Numbered from the stretch's first letter, positions 24,122 through 33,414 are shown. The stretch is 64,000 bases of DNA from Brevundimonas lutea (GCF_003704105.1 NZ_QUOQ01000003.1:62001-126000), one strand, 5' to 3'. Notes: generated from the sequence alone by a model not told the origin. Made by a program: numbers and translations.

Positions 24122-25168
24122 CTAGCGCGGCAGCAGGCTAAGAGGATCGATGGGCGTGGGGTCGTCGCCCTGCATTCGGCGGGTCTCGAAGTGCATGGAG
24201 GGGCGGCCGTCGCCGGCGGTCAGGCCCACCGTGCCGATCTGCTGGCCCTGACGCACCTCGTCGCCGTCCTCGACCAGGCTTGAGCCGAGATGGCCGTACA
24301 CACTGCGCCAGCCGTCGGCGTGGATCAGGAGCACGACCAATCCCTGACCGACCAGATCATCGCCGACATAGGCCACCCGCCCGGCGGCGGCGGCGTTGAC
24401 CGGGGCGCCGGCCGAAGCGCCGATATTTATGCCGTTGTTGCGCTCGCCGGTGCCGACCGGGCCGAACCGGCGGATGACCTCGCCGCGCACGGGCCATTGG
24501 AACACACCGCGACCATCTGCCGAATCGCTGACCGGCGCCGGAGCGGCGGGATTGCCCGAGGGCGGCGGAGGCGGCGGGGGCGGGGCGGCGCCGTTGGGGA
24601 CGCGCACGCCGCGAGGCGACGGGCCGGTGGCGTAGGGATCGCGTCCGGTGTCGACGGCGCTGTCGGGCAGGATCAGGGTCTGGCCCTGGGTCAGGGCGCC
24701 GCGCGGACCTAGGCCGTTCAGATCAATAAGGATCTGCACCGGCGTCTGAAAGCGCCGGGCGATGCCGGACAGGGTGTCGCCGGTCTGGATCAGATAGCCG
24801 GCTCCGGGCGTCATGGAGGCAGGCTCGGCCGGACGCCATTCGGGGGGTGGCGTTGCGGGCGGTGCGGTCGTGGGCGGCGGCGATTGGGGCCAGGTGGGGG
24901 TCGGATCCGTGGTCGGCGGCAGGGCCTCGGCCTCGATCGGATCGACGGGCATGGGGCGCGGCGGGACGATGTCGTCCGGCGCGGGCGGCGTGTCGGGCTG
25001 CTCGGCCGGCGGGGGCGTATAAGGCCGCGGCTGCGCTGGTGGCTCGGCGTAGATCGGATAGCGAGGACCCTCGGGATAGGTGCTGCACGCCGCCGCCGCC
25101 AGGGTCAGGACCACAAGACCCGCCGCGCGCGCCGCCCAGGCGCCGAGACGCCGCTCCATCCGGGCCAT
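24122..25168 (-). CDS. NlpD-like LysM/LytM-domain lipoprotein
   Basis: The 348-residue protein has a signal with lipobox ending at Cys28, a long Pro-rich linker, one LysM domain (YLIQTGDTLSGIARRFQTPV) and a C-terminal LytM/M23 domain. The LytM catalytic residues are lost: the HxxxD site reads NNGINIG, and the last HxH is SMHFE. That pattern is typical of NlpD/EnvC amidase activators, not active endopeptidases. It probably controls peptidoglycan hydrolysis during division from the envelope. GGAGGGG precedes the ATG at 25168. Upstream, 33 bases separate it from the MBL-fold gene's frame on the same strand. Confidence 0.85.
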   Translation of the reverse strand: MARMERRLGAWAARAAGLVVLTLAAAACSTYPEGPRYPIYAEPPAQPRPYTPPPAEQPDTPPAPDDIVPPRPMPVDPIEAEALPPTTDPTPTWPQSPPPTTAPPATPPPEWRPAEPASMTPGAGYLIQTGDTLSGIARRFQTPVQILIDLNGLGPRGALTQGQTLILPDSAVDTGRDPYATGPSPRGVRVPNGAAPPPPPPPPSGNPAAPAPVSDSADGRGVFQWPVRGEVIRRFGPVGTGERNNGINIGASAGAPVNAAAAGRVAYVGDDLVGQGLVVLLIHADGWRSVYGHLGSSLVEDGDEVRQGQQIGTVGLTAGDGRPSMHFETRRMQGDDPTPIDPLSLLPR

Positions 25169-25264
25169 GCGCCCCTCCGTCCGCTGAATCGTCGTGACCC
25201 CCGATGTGCCCCGACAGAGGATCGAAGCCAACAGGGTAAACCGCTCGTTTTTTGGGCGCAGAGG

Positions 25265-25942
25265 TTAACGGGCGCGGTTCGCGAGCGCCTGATCCGAGAC
25301 AAAGGGGTTGGTCTGGCGCTCGCGGCCGAATGTCGAGCCGGGGCCGTGGCCGGGGACGAAGGCCACGTCGTCGCCCAGCGGCCAGAGCTTGGTCTGGACT
25401 GAGGTCAGCAGGGCCTCGTGGTCGCCCTGGGGGAAGTCGGTGCGGCCGATCGAGCCCTGGAATAGCACGTCCCCGACCTGGGCGAAGCGGGCCTCGCGGT
25501 TGAAGAAGATCAGGTGGCCGGGGGTGTGTCCGGGGGTGTGATAGACCTCCCAACGGGTCTCGCCGACCTGGAGGGTGTCGCCTTCGTCCAGCCAGCGGTC
25601 GGGGGTGAAGCTGCGCAGGCCCGGGATGCCGTACATCTGGCCCTGTTGCGGGATGCCGTCGATCCAGAACTGATCGGCAGGGTGGGGGCCTTCGATCGGC
25701 GCGCCGGTCTTTTCGGCCATCTCGGCGGCGCCGCCAGCATGGTCGAGGTGGCCGTGGGTGATCCAGATCTTCTCCACCGTCAGGCCGCGCCGGGCGACCT
25801 CGACCAGCACCTTGTCGACCTCACCGCCGGGATCGATAACTGCAGCCTTGAGTGTCTTCAAACACCAGACGACCGTGCAGTTCTGTTGCAGCGGCGTGAC
25901 CGGGGCGATGAAGGCGGCGATGGGAGTGGGGGAGGAGGCCAT
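25265..25942 (-). CDS. MBL-fold metallo-hydrolase (glyoxalase II-like)
   Basis: The 225-residue protein shows the HxHxDH zinc motif in THGHLDHAGG, then HTPGHTPGH, the QVGDVLFQGSIGRTDFPQGD segment and VPGHGPGST. These give the di-metal site of glyoxalase II-like and YcbL-type thioester hydrolases, so hydrolysis of S-lactoylglutathione or a related thioester is likely but not shown. The ATG at 25942 is chosen because the motif-bearing fold begins soon after; the frame to 26092 has no family similarity and runs into the tig promoter region. Confidence 0.87.
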   Translation of the reverse strand: MASSPTPIAAFIAPVTPLQQNCTVVWCLKTLKAAVIDPGGEVDKVLVEVARRGLTVEKIWITHGHLDHAGGAAEMAEKTGAPIEGPHPADQFWIDGIPQQGQMYGIPGLRSFTPDRWLDEGDTLQVGETRWEVYHTPGHTPGHLIFFNREARFAQVGDVLFQGSIGRTDFPQGDHEALLTSVQTKLWPLGDDVAFVPGHGPGSTFGRERQTNPFVSDQALANRAR

Positions 25943-25995
25943 GCCGCTGACATAGCGGCGTGGCGGGTCGGGGCAAGCGGCGGCGTCGCTCCACA

Positions 25996-26024
25996 TTGAC
26001 CTTCCGGGGGCAAATCGACATAAG
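25996..26024 (+). promoter_or_regulatory. Candidate sigma-70 promoter of tig
   Basis: TTGACC (25996-26001) and CATAAG (26019-26024) are separated by exactly 17 bases. Transcription would begin about 100 bases before the tig start codon. It is a good consensus match in a GC-rich background. Confidence 0.5.
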
Positions 26025-26131
26025 AGCCGCCTTCCGAAGCGAGCCGCCGGCGCGCCCGAGCGTCCGCGCGCGCCCCTTAGGTCTCGTCCCATCCTTCGCC
26101 GCCCGTGCGGCCCGTCCCCGAAGCGTCACCC

Positions 26132-27475
26132 ATGCAAGTCGTCGAAAAGTCCACCGAAGGCCTCAGCCGCGTTATCGCCGTCACCGTGCCGGCCACCGAG
26201 CTGAACGCGAAGCTGGACGCCAAGATCAAGGAAGTGCAGCCGCAGCTGCGCCTGAAGGGATTCCGTCCGGGCAAGGTGCCGCCGTCGCACGTGCGCAAGA
26301 CCTTCGGCCGCGACCTGATGGGCGAGATCGTCAACACCACGCTGAACGAGACCAGCCAGAAGGCCCTGGACGAAGCCAAGGTGCGCCCCGCCGCCCCGGC
26401 CGAGATGAAGCTGACCAGCGACATGGACAAGGTCGTCGCCGGCCAGGAGGACCTCTCTTACGAAATGTCGCTGGAGGTGATGCCGGACTTCACCCCGGTC
26501 GATCCCAAGAAATTGAAACTGACCCGCCCGGTTTATGAGGCCTCGGACGCCGACATTGACGAGGCGCTGAAGGATCTGGCCGGACAGGCCAAGACCTACG
26601 AAGACAAGAAGGGCAAGGCCGTGAAGGCCGCCGACGGCGACCAGGTCACCATCGATTTCGTCGGCAAGCTGGACGGCGAAGTGTTCGAGGGCGGTTCGGC
26701 CGAGGACGCCAATCTGGTGATCGGCTCCAACCAGTTCATCCCCGGCTTCGAAGAGCAGCTGAAGGGCGCCAAGGTCGGCGACGAGAAGGTCCTGAACGTG
26801 ACCTTCCCCGAGCAGTATCAGGCGGCCCATCTGGCCGGCAAGGCCGCGACCTTCGACGTCACCGTCAAGGCCATCAAGGCGCCCAAGGACGCCGAGCTGA
26901 ACGACGAACTGGCCACGCGCCTGGGCCTCGAATCGCTGGACAAGCTGAAGGAGCTGCTGGGCCAGAACCTGAACCAGCAGTACCAGCGGATGTCGCGTTT
27001 CAAGCTGAAGCGCGCGCTGCTGGACCAGCTGGACGAGGGTCACGACTTCGCCCTGCCGCCCAAGATGGTCGACGCCGAGTTCGAGGGCATCTGGCAGCAG
27101 GTCGAGGCCGACAAGAAGGCCGACCGCTTGTCGGACGAGGACAAGAAGAAGTCCGACAAGAAGCTGAAGGAAGAATACCGCAAGATCGCCGAGCGCCGCG
27201 TGCGTCTGGGCCTGGTGCTGGCCGAGATCGGTCGCGCCAACAATGTCCAGGTGACCGATCAGGAGCTGAACAACGCCCTGATGGCCGAAGCCCGCAACTA
27301 TCCGGGCCAGGAGAAGCAGGTGCTGGACTTCTACCGCCAGAACCCGAACGCCGCCGCCCAGATGCGCGCCCCGATCTACGAGGAGAAGGTCTGCGACCTG
27401 GTGTTCGGCCAGGCCAAGGTGACCGACGAGCCGATCTCCAAGGACGACCTGCTCAAGGACGAAGACGAGGACTGA
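26132..27475 (+). CDS. tig: Trigger factor
   Basis: Trigger factor is the ribosome-bound chaperone and prolyl isomerase. The 447-residue product has the ribosome-docking signature GFRPGKVP (LKGFRPGKVPPSHV), the FKBP-like domain (DGDQVTIDFVGKLDGEVFEGG to LIGSNQFIPGFEEQL), and a helical C-terminal chaperone domain rich in K/D/E. The ATG at 26132 starts at the family N terminus. Unlike many bacteria, no clpP-clpX-lon follows; instead an exported hypothetical protein and then yajC-secD-secF lie downstream. Confidence 0.96.
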   Translation: MQVVEKSTEGLSRVIAVTVPATELNAKLDAKIKEVQPQLRLKGFRPGKVPPSHVRKTFGRDLMGEIVNTTLNETSQKALDEAKVRPAAPAEMKLTSDMDKVVAGQEDLSYEMSLEVMPDFTPVDPKKLKLTRPVYEASDADIDEALKDLAGQAKTYEDKKGKAVKAADGDQVTIDFVGKLDGEVFEGGSAEDANLVIGSNQFIPGFEEQLKGAKVGDEKVLNVTFPEQYQAAHLAGKAATFDVTVKAIKAPKDAELNDELATRLGLESLDKLKELLGQNLNQQYQRMSRFKLKRALLDQLDEGHDFALPPKMVDAEFEGIWQQVEADKKADRLSDEDKKKSDKKLKEEYRKIAERRVRLGLVLAEIGRANNVQVTDQELNNALMAEARNYPGQEKQVLDFYRQNPNAAAQMRAPIYEEKVCDLVFGQAKVTDEPISKDDLLKDEDED

Positions 27476-27489
27476 TCGTCGCGGCCATG

Positions 27490-27512
27490 TGTCGCTGCCG
27501 ACAGCGGCGACA
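27490..27512 (+). terminator. Possible hairpin after tig
   Basis: TGTCGC (27490-27495) pairs with GCGACA (27507-27512), and an inner CTG/CAG adds to the stem. Only a few A/T bases follow and there is no T-run, so it is weak as an intrinsic terminator. Confidence 0.3.
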
Positions 27513-27596
27513 TTACAAAACCTTAGGTTGACCTCGCGTCGAACGCGGCCGAGGCTGCCCGGGGCTGGGGAGCCATGTCGGTAGAAGGTTCAAGCC

Positions 27597-28532
27597 ATGT
27601 CTCTGATTTCGTTGGTCGCGGCGGCGGGTCTGCTCGCGACCCAGCCCCAGGCCGTGCCGCCAATCGATGACGACACGACGGTGCTGGACGAAATCGTCGT
27701 GGAAGGGCGTCAACTCGACACCTACGTCCGGGATTTCGTCAACGAGATCGCGGCGCCGGCCCGCCGTCGCGGTCTGGCCCGGTGGCATTCGAACTTGTGC
27801 GTGGGGGTCGTCAATCTGCGCCCGGACACCGCGCAGGCCATTGCCGATCGCGTATCCGGCGTGGCCCAAGAGCTGGGGCTGACGCCGGGCGATCCGGGCT
27901 GTAGCCCCAACATCTTCATCATCGCGGCCGAAGACGGACGCGCAGTAGCTGATCAGTGGGTTCAGCGCGAGCCCAGCACCTTCAGGCTGGGGTCATCGGC
28001 GACGGATCTCGGCGCCAGCGCACTGCGCGCCTTCCAGGATGAAGAACGGCCGGTGCGGTGGTGGGTGACCAGCATGCCGATCGATTCCGATACCGGCACG
28101 ATCGCCATACGCCTGCCGGGCCAGACGAATTCGGCGACGGGAGGGCCAGACGCGCCGGTCATCGACCGCTTCGCGGCCTCCCGCCTGTCGAGCCAGATCC
28201 GCGACGACATCGTTCGCGCCTTCGTCATCATCGACATCGATCAGATGCGCGGAAAGACGGTGGCGCAACTCGCCGACTACGCCGCCATGGTGACGCTTGC
28301 CCAGATTGACCCCGACGCCACCGTGGACGGCTATCGCACGATCCTGGGCCTGTTTTCGGACGAGGACGCGCCGTCGGGATTGACCGACTGGGACATGACA
28401 TACCTCAGGGCGCTGTATGCAACCCACCCGCCGAGGGTCAATCCAGGCAGCCAGGTATCTGCTGTCACTAACGAGGTCATCTCGTCGCGTCGTGAGGCCG
28501 GTCGCGAGGATGCCGAGGCCGAGCAAAACTGA
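27597..28532 (+). CDS. Hypothetical exported protein
   Basis: The 311-residue product has a short hydrophobic N terminus (SLISLVAAAGLLA) that could be a signal, then an acidic region with TTVLDEIVVEGR. The body has a Cys pair (NLCVGVVNLRPD and GDPGCSPNIFII). I recall similar uncharacterised proteins in Caulobacterales and sphingomonads but know no function. The two cysteines about 35 residues apart could form a disulfide if it is periplasmic. The gene stands alone between tig and yajC. Confidence 0.65.
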   Translation: MSLISLVAAAGLLATQPQAVPPIDDDTTVLDEIVVEGRQLDTYVRDFVNEIAAPARRRGLARWHSNLCVGVVNLRPDTAQAIADRVSGVAQELGLTPGDPGCSPNIFIIAAEDGRAVADQWVQREPSTFRLGSSATDLGASALRAFQDEERPVRWWVTSMPIDSDTGTIAIRLPGQTNSATGGPDAPVIDRFAASRLSSQIRDDIVRAFVIIDIDQMRGKTVAQLADYAAMVTLAQIDPDATVDGYRTILGLFSDEDAPSGLTDWDMTYLRALYATHPPRVNPGSQVSAVTNEVISSRREAGREDAEAEQN

Positions 28533-28581
28533 TCTTCTTGCCCCTGTCGCTCCTTGGGCCCGAGGATGATCATTGGCCGCG

Positions 28582-28610
28582 TTGCAAATCATCGGCTGCC
28601 CCCCTAGGTT
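28582..28610 (+). promoter_or_regulatory. Candidate promoter of the yajC-secD-secF operon
   Basis: TTGCAA (28582-28587) and TAGGTT (28605-28610) are spaced by 17 bases, in the 138-base gap before yajC. The predicted leader is about 55 bases. Confidence 0.4.
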
Positions 28611-28670
28611 CCGCGCCTTGCTTTCGGGGGCGGCGCATGGCGCGCCCCTTCGTGCCTGCCTGGAGCCGAC

Positions 28671-28982
28671 ATGCCCGCCGACGGACTTTCCACCACTCTT
28701 ATTCAGTTCCTGCCGTTCATCGCGATCTTCGTGCTGTTCTATTTCATGCTGATCCGGCCCCAGCAGAAGCGCGTGAAGCAGCACCAGGCGATGGTGTCGG
28801 GCATCAAGCGGGGCGACACGGTGGTGATGTCCAACGGCATGGTCGGTAAGGTCACCCGCGTTGAGGACGCCGAAGCCATGGTCGAGATCGCCCAGGGCGT
28901 GAATGTCCGGGTCATCAAGTCGATGGTGTCGGAAGTCCGCACCAAGGGTCAGCCCGTCATCGCCAACGACACCAAGGCCTGA
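28671..28982 (+). CDS. yajC: Preprotein translocase subunit YajC
   Basis: YajC is a small inner-membrane partner of SecDF. The 103 residues comprise one membrane segment (about residues 9-27), the FMLIRPQQKRVKQHQAM motif that marks the family, and a soluble domain with GDTVVMSNGMVGKVTRVED. It stands first in the operon yajC-secD-secF. Confidence 0.96.
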   Translation: MPADGLSTTLIQFLPFIAIFVLFYFMLIRPQQKRVKQHQAMVSGIKRGDTVVMSNGMVGKVTRVEDAEAMVEIAQGVNVRVIKSMVSEVRTKGQPVIANDTKA

Positions 28983-29014
28983 GCGTCTCGCTTGGCCGGC
29001 CCGGATAAGCACTG

Positions 29015-30613
29015 ATGGTCAATATCGCCCGCTGGAAAGTGATCCTGGTCCTGGTGGCCGCCGCTTTCGCGATCCTGTTCGCCCTGCCCAACATGCTGAC
29101 CGCGGACCAGCGCGCGGCGCTGCCGGGGTTTCTGCCTAAGAACACGTTGAACCTGGGCCTCGACCTACAGGGCGGATCCTACCTTTTGCTCGAGGTCGAT
29201 ACGGGCGAGCTTCAGCAAAGCCGGGTCGAGAACCTGGTCGAAGATGCCCGGGTGACCCTGCAGGAAGCCGGGGTCGGCGTGGCCTCGATCGCCCCTCAGG
29301 CGGACGGCGCCGTTATCACCCTGTCCGACGCCTCGGCCCAGGACGCGGGCGTCGAGGCTCTGCAGAACCTTGTGCGACTGGGCACCCAGGGGGTGGCCGA
29401 CCGCGCGGTCCAGCGCATCGGCGACAACCGCATTCGCTTCACATTCACGCGTCAGGCGCTGGACGGCATGGGGCCGCAGGCGGTGGATCAGGCCATCGAG
29501 GTGGTTCGCCGCCGCGTCGATAGCCTGGGCACACGTGAGCCCTCCATTACCCGCCAGGGCGCCAACCGCATCGTGGTCCAGGCCCCGGGGGAGAGCGATC
29601 CGGCCCAGCTTGAGCGGGTGATCGGCCAGACGGCTCAGCTGACCTTCCAGATGGTCGACGTCGACAACTCCGTCGCCGAGGCTCAGGCCGGCCGGGTGCC
29701 GCCGGACGCCGAACTGCTGATCAACGAAGAATTGGGCCAACCGATGCTGGTCAAGCGTCGGGTGCTGGTCTCTGGCGAAAACCTGACCCACGCCTCGGTC
29801 GGATCGGATCAATCGGGTCGTCCGGCCATCGACTTCCGCTTCGATTCGCAGGGGTCTCGTCGATTTGGTGAGGCCACCAGCCAGAACGTGGGCCGACCCT
29901 TCGCCATCATTCTGGACGGCAATATCATCTCGGCCCCGACGATCATCTCTCCGATTCTGACCGGTTCGGGCCAGATCACGGGGTCGTTCACGATCGCGCA
30001 GGCGTCCGAGCTGGTGAATCTGCTGAACGGCGGCGCCCTGCCGGCGCCGCTGAATGTCGAGGAGCGCCGCACGGTGACCGCCGAGCTGGGCGCCGACGCG
30101 GTGGCGGCCGGCGCGATCTCCACCGCCGTGGGGGCGGTGATCATCGTGGTGTTCATGATCCTGGCTTATGGCTTCCTGTTCGGCGGCATCTCGGTAATCG
30201 GCCTGGTGTTGAACGGTCTGCTGATCATCGCCGCCATGTCGATGACCGGCGCGACCCTGACCCTGCCGGGCATCGCCGGTCTGATCCTGACCTTCGCCGT
30301 GGCCGTCGACGCCAACGTGCTGATCTATGAGCGTATGCGCGACGAGGCGCGCCAGGGTCGATCGGTAATCGCCTCGATGGACGCGGGCTTCAACAAGGCG
30401 ATGGGCACCATCATCGACGCCAACCTCACCACGCTGGTCGCGGCCATGATCATGTTCGTCTTCGGGGCCGGTCCGGTGCGGGGCTTCGCGTGGACCCTGA
30501 CCATCGGCGTGTTCACCTCGATGTTCTCTGCGGTGATGGTGTCGCAGGTGCTGCTGGCCTACTGGCTCAAGACCGCCAAGCCGAAGAAACTGCCGATCTC
30601 GGAGGCGGCGTGA
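29015..30613 (+). CDS. secD: Protein translocase subunit SecD
   Basis: SecD with SecF uses the proton gradient to aid late export through SecYEG. The 532-residue product has an N-terminal membrane segment, a periplasmic region opening with LGLDLQGGSYLLLEVD, and five more C-terminal membrane segments with the GLVLNGLLIIAAMSMTGATL and FAVAVDANVLIYERMRDEA motifs of the RND superfamily. It follows yajC after 32 bases and leads into secF with almost no gap. Confidence 0.97.
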   Translation: MVNIARWKVILVLVAAAFAILFALPNMLTADQRAALPGFLPKNTLNLGLDLQGGSYLLLEVDTGELQQSRVENLVEDARVTLQEAGVGVASIAPQADGAVITLSDASAQDAGVEALQNLVRLGTQGVADRAVQRIGDNRIRFTFTRQALDGMGPQAVDQAIEVVRRRVDSLGTREPSITRQGANRIVVQAPGESDPAQLERVIGQTAQLTFQMVDVDNSVAEAQAGRVPPDAELLINEELGQPMLVKRRVLVSGENLTHASVGSDQSGRPAIDFRFDSQGSRRFGEATSQNVGRPFAIILDGNIISAPTIISPILTGSGQITGSFTIAQASELVNLLNGGALPAPLNVEERRTVTAELGADAVAAGAISTAVGAVIIVVFMILAYGFLFGGISVIGLVLNGLLIIAAMSMTGATLTLPGIAGLILTFAVAVDANVLIYERMRDEARQGRSVIASMDAGFNKAMGTIIDANLTTLVAAMIMFVFGAGPVRGFAWTLTIGVFTSMFSAVMVSQVLLAYWLKTAKPKKLPISEAA

Positions 30614-30615
30614 TC

Positions 30616-31578
30616 ATGCGTGGATGGCCCCTCATCAAGCTGCTGCCGCAGAAGACGAACTTCCGCTTCGTTCGCTACGCCCCGATCATGGGCGTTATTT
30701 CGGCGGTGGTTTGCGCCGCGTCCATCGTGGCCTGTTTCTATCCCGGCCTGAATATGGGCATCGACTTCCGCGGCGGCGCGTCGCTTGAGGTCGCCAAGCC
30801 CGCCGGACAGGTGCTCGACCTCGGCGCGGTGCGCGATGCGGTCGGCGAAACTGGTCTTGGCGACGTCCAGGTCCAAGGCATCGACAGCGAATCCAACGCC
30901 ATCGTCCGCTTCCAGATTCCCGAGGGCGAGGACCAGACCGAGGTGGTTCAGCGCGTGGAGGCGGCCATTTCCGACGCGGTCGGCGAGGTGACCTATTCCG
31001 GGGTCAGCGTGGTCGGCTCCAAGGTGTCCGGCGAGCTGTTCATGTCCGGCATGCTGGCGCTGGGTTCGGCCGTAGTGTTGATGTTCCTCTATATCTGGTT
31101 CCGGTTCGAGCCTCAGTTCGGCTTCGGCGCCATCGCTGGCCTGGTGCACGATGTGATCCTGACGTTTGGGGTCATCGCCCTGTTCCGGCTGGAGTTCAGC
31201 CTGAACATGGTGGCGGCCATCCTGACCGTGATCGGCTATTCGATGAACGACACCGTCGTGGTGTTCGACCGCCTCCGCGAGAACCTGCGCAAGTACAAGA
31301 CCATGCCGCTGCGCGAGGTGATCGATCTGTCGATCAACGAGACGCTGAGCCGCACCATCATCACCGGCATCACCGCCATCATGGTGCTGGCGGCATTGGC
31401 CCTGCTGGGCGGCGAGGCGCTGTTCGGCTTCTCCATCGCCCTGATGATGGGCATCATCATCGGCACCTATTCCTCGATCTACGTCGGCACGCCGATCATC
31501 CTGCTGTGGGGTGTGAAGCGCGGCGGCGCGGTCGAGGAGGCCGAACCGATCAAGCTGGGCATGGCCAGCCGGCCCTGA
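30616..31578 (+). CDS. secF: Protein translocase subunit SecF
   Basis: SecF is the partner of SecD in the auxiliary export complex. The 320-residue product has the GMISFRGG-type segment GIDFRGGASLEVA, the VVGSKVSGELF region and the conserved FDRLRENLRKYK and LSINETLSRTI motifs after the fourth membrane segment. I took the ATG at 30616; the in-frame GTG at 30610 would overlap the secD stop and is equally possible. Confidence 0.96.
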   Translation: MRGWPLIKLLPQKTNFRFVRYAPIMGVISAVVCAASIVACFYPGLNMGIDFRGGASLEVAKPAGQVLDLGAVRDAVGETGLGDVQVQGIDSESNAIVRFQIPEGEDQTEVVQRVEAAISDAVGEVTYSGVSVVGSKVSGELFMSGMLALGSAVVLMFLYIWFRFEPQFGFGAIAGLVHDVILTFGVIALFRLEFSLNMVAAILTVIGYSMNDTVVVFDRLRENLRKYKTMPLREVIDLSINETLSRTIITGITAIMVLAALALLGGEALFGFSIALMMGIIIGTYSSIYVGTPIILLWGVKRGGAVEEAEPIKLGMASRP

Positions 31579-31612
31579 GGTCGGCGTCTCTCCTGGGGAA
31601 TGGGGAACGCAG

Positions 31613-32248
31613 TTGTCTGACAGGGGGCTCAGTCGCATCGCATTCGCCAGCATCGTCGCCGGTGTAGGCGCGCTGCTCGTCGCGGTCGTCTGGGGCGGAT
31701 GGCATTATCAAGGCTATGATCATGCGCGCCAGTACATCAGCGAACTCGGCGCGACGGGAGCGCCGACGGGCGGCGTTGTCAGCCAGTGGGGCTTTGTCCC
31801 GAACGGACTGCTGGTCACGGTCTTCTTCATCATGGCCGCGTGGATTCTTCGGCGAAGCGCCTTGGCGGTGGTCGCCTGCATTCTTCTCGCCATGAACGGG
31901 ATCGGGATGACCGGAGCGGGGGTCTATCCCTGCGATTTCGAGTGCAGCCGCGCCGATCCGTCGCCCGCGGCCATGCTGCACGATCTGTTCGCCGTCCTCG
32001 GCTACCTGTGCGCCATCCTCGGTGTGTTGCTCCTCTCGCTGTGGGCCGCGATCAGCCGTGCCCGATGGCTGGCGGCGATCGGGTTCGTGGCCCTGGCCGC
32101 GAATATCGTCGGCTTTCCCGCCATTGTCGCCGAGGTTGAACTGGTCGGCCTGTATCAGCGCGGCATGGAAACGACCCTCGGGCTCTTCATGCTGGCGTTC
32201 GGCTGGTCGTTGATGAACAGTTTACGACCGGCCGCTGCGCCGACGTGA
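31613..32248 (+). CDS. DUF998 family membrane protein
   Basis: The 211-residue product has about six hydrophobic segments and the QYISELGATGAPTG motif characteristic of DUF998, a family of unknown function. A PCDFEC segment between membrane segments carries two cysteines probably outside the membrane. The start is a TTG preceded by GGGGAA. It overlaps the next gene by GTGA. Confidence 0.75.
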   Translation: MSDRGLSRIAFASIVAGVGALLVAVVWGGWHYQGYDHARQYISELGATGAPTGGVVSQWGFVPNGLLVTVFFIMAAWILRRSALAVVACILLAMNGIGMTGAGVYPCDFECSRADPSPAAMLHDLFAVLGYLCAILGVLLLSLWAAISRARWLAAIGFVALAANIVGFPAIVAEVELVGLYQRGMETTLGLFMLAFGWSLMNSLRPAAAPT

Positions 32249-32871
32249 ACAGCGACCTCGATGACCGGGTTCGAGAGGCTGACATCGACAGATGGCTGGC
32301 CAGCCGGCTGGTTGTCGATCCGGAGGCGCGAGCGCAGCTGATCGCCCTTTACGCCTTCGAGGCGGAGTTGGCGGCGATCCCGACGCGCGTCAGCCAGCCG
32401 CTGCTCGCCGAGATGCGCTTCACCTGGTGGCGGGACCAGCTGGGCGACCTGTTCGCAGGGCGGCCGAGGAAGGGGCATCCCGTGCTGGAGGCCTTGGCTC
32501 CGGTCATCGCTCGCGCCGAACTGCGTAAGGACGCGTTCGACGACCTGATCGAGGCTCACATCGGCCGCGTCCGGCGTGAGCCCCATGATCTTGACGCCCT
32601 TTTCGTCGGACCGATGCAGGCGGCGGTCCGCATTCTGGCCGGATCGGGACATGACGATGCGGTCGTCGATGCGGCGCGTGTCCGCGGCCTGGTCCTGACG
32701 GGGAAGCGTGACGAAGCCACCGCGCTGCGCCCGACGGCCAATCGCGCCTTGAGAACCCTGCCCCCTGCGGCCTTTCCCGCCGTCGCCGTCGCCAGCCTGC
32801 GCGACCCGGATGCCCCGGAACCGCTCAAGCGTCTGCGCCTGATCGCAGCGAGCGTCCGAGGGCAGATCTAG
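32245..32871 (+). CDS. Squalene/phytoene synthase-fold protein (NDUFAF6-like)
   Basis: The 208-residue protein resembles the phytoene synthase family, especially the WWRDQLGDLFAG and HPVLEAL segments. Its first segment reads ALYAFEAELAAIP where true synthases have the Asp-rich motif, and it is shorter than the usual 280 residues. This matches the group that includes NDUFAF6, a complex I assembly factor, rather than a carotenoid enzyme. The start is a GTG overlapping the DUF998 gene. No other carotenoid gene is in the window, but an NDUFS4-type gene is at 42.8 kb. Confidence 0.7.
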   Translation: MNSDLDDRVREADIDRWLASRLVVDPEARAQLIALYAFEAELAAIPTRVSQPLLAEMRFTWWRDQLGDLFAGRPRKGHPVLEALAPVIARAELRKDAFDDLIEAHIGRVRREPHDLDALFVGPMQAAVRILAGSGHDDAVVDAARVRGLVLTGKRDEATALRPTANRALRTLPPAAFPAVAVASLRDPDAPEPLKRLRLIAASVRGQI

Positions 32872-32922
32872 GCGAAACCGCCCGATCAGCAACTGTTTGC
32901 GGCGAACGAGCGTATCTGAGCC

Positions 32923-33414
32923 ATGACCGTGTCCAGACGTCACCTTCTCCTGTCCGCCGGCGCCATGACGCTGGCGGGCTGCACCCCGGAGGCTGCCCAG
33001 GCCAGCGAGGCTCGCTATGCGAACTCGCCGTTTCGTCGGATGACGGCCGCCCAGTGGCGCGAGCGGCTGCCGGCGGCCAGCTATCGCGTGCTGCGCCAGG
33101 CGGGAACGGAGCGTCCCTTCACCAGTCCGCTTGATGACGAGAAAAGGACCGGGACCTTCGTCTGCCGAGGCTGCGACTTGCCGCTGTTCCGCTCAGACTG
33201 GAAGTACGACAGCCGCACCGGCTGGCCCAGCTTCTGGCAGGTAATGGCCGACAACATCAGCACCAAGACCGACTTCGATATCGGCATTCCGCGCACGGAG
33301 TATCACTGCGCCCGCTGCTTGGGGCATCAGGGCCATGTGTTCGACGATGGCCCGCGCCCGACCGGTAAGCGCTACTGCAACAACGGCGTGGCGCTGAAGT
33401 TCGTACCGACCTAG
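32923..33414 (+). CDS. msrB: Peptide-methionine (R)-S-oxide reductase MsrB, exported
   Basis: MsrB reduces methionine-R-sulfoxide in proteins. The 163-residue product has a Tat-like start (SRRHLLL) and a lipobox-like LAGC at Cys20, so it is probably periplasmic or a lipoprotein. Zinc ligands are the two CxxC pairs (CRGC and CARC), and the catalytic Cys is in RYCNN near the end. GWPSFW and GHVFDDGP are family motifs. Its stop codon overlaps that of the convergent membrane protein in the shared CTAG. Confidence 0.94.
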   Translation: MTVSRRHLLLSAGAMTLAGCTPEAAQASEARYANSPFRRMTAAQWRERLPAASYRVLRQAGTERPFTSPLDDEKRTGTFVCRGCDLPLFRSDWKYDSRTGWPSFWQVMADNISTKTDFDIGIPRTEYHCARCLGHQGHVFDDGPRPTGKRYCNNGVALKFVPT

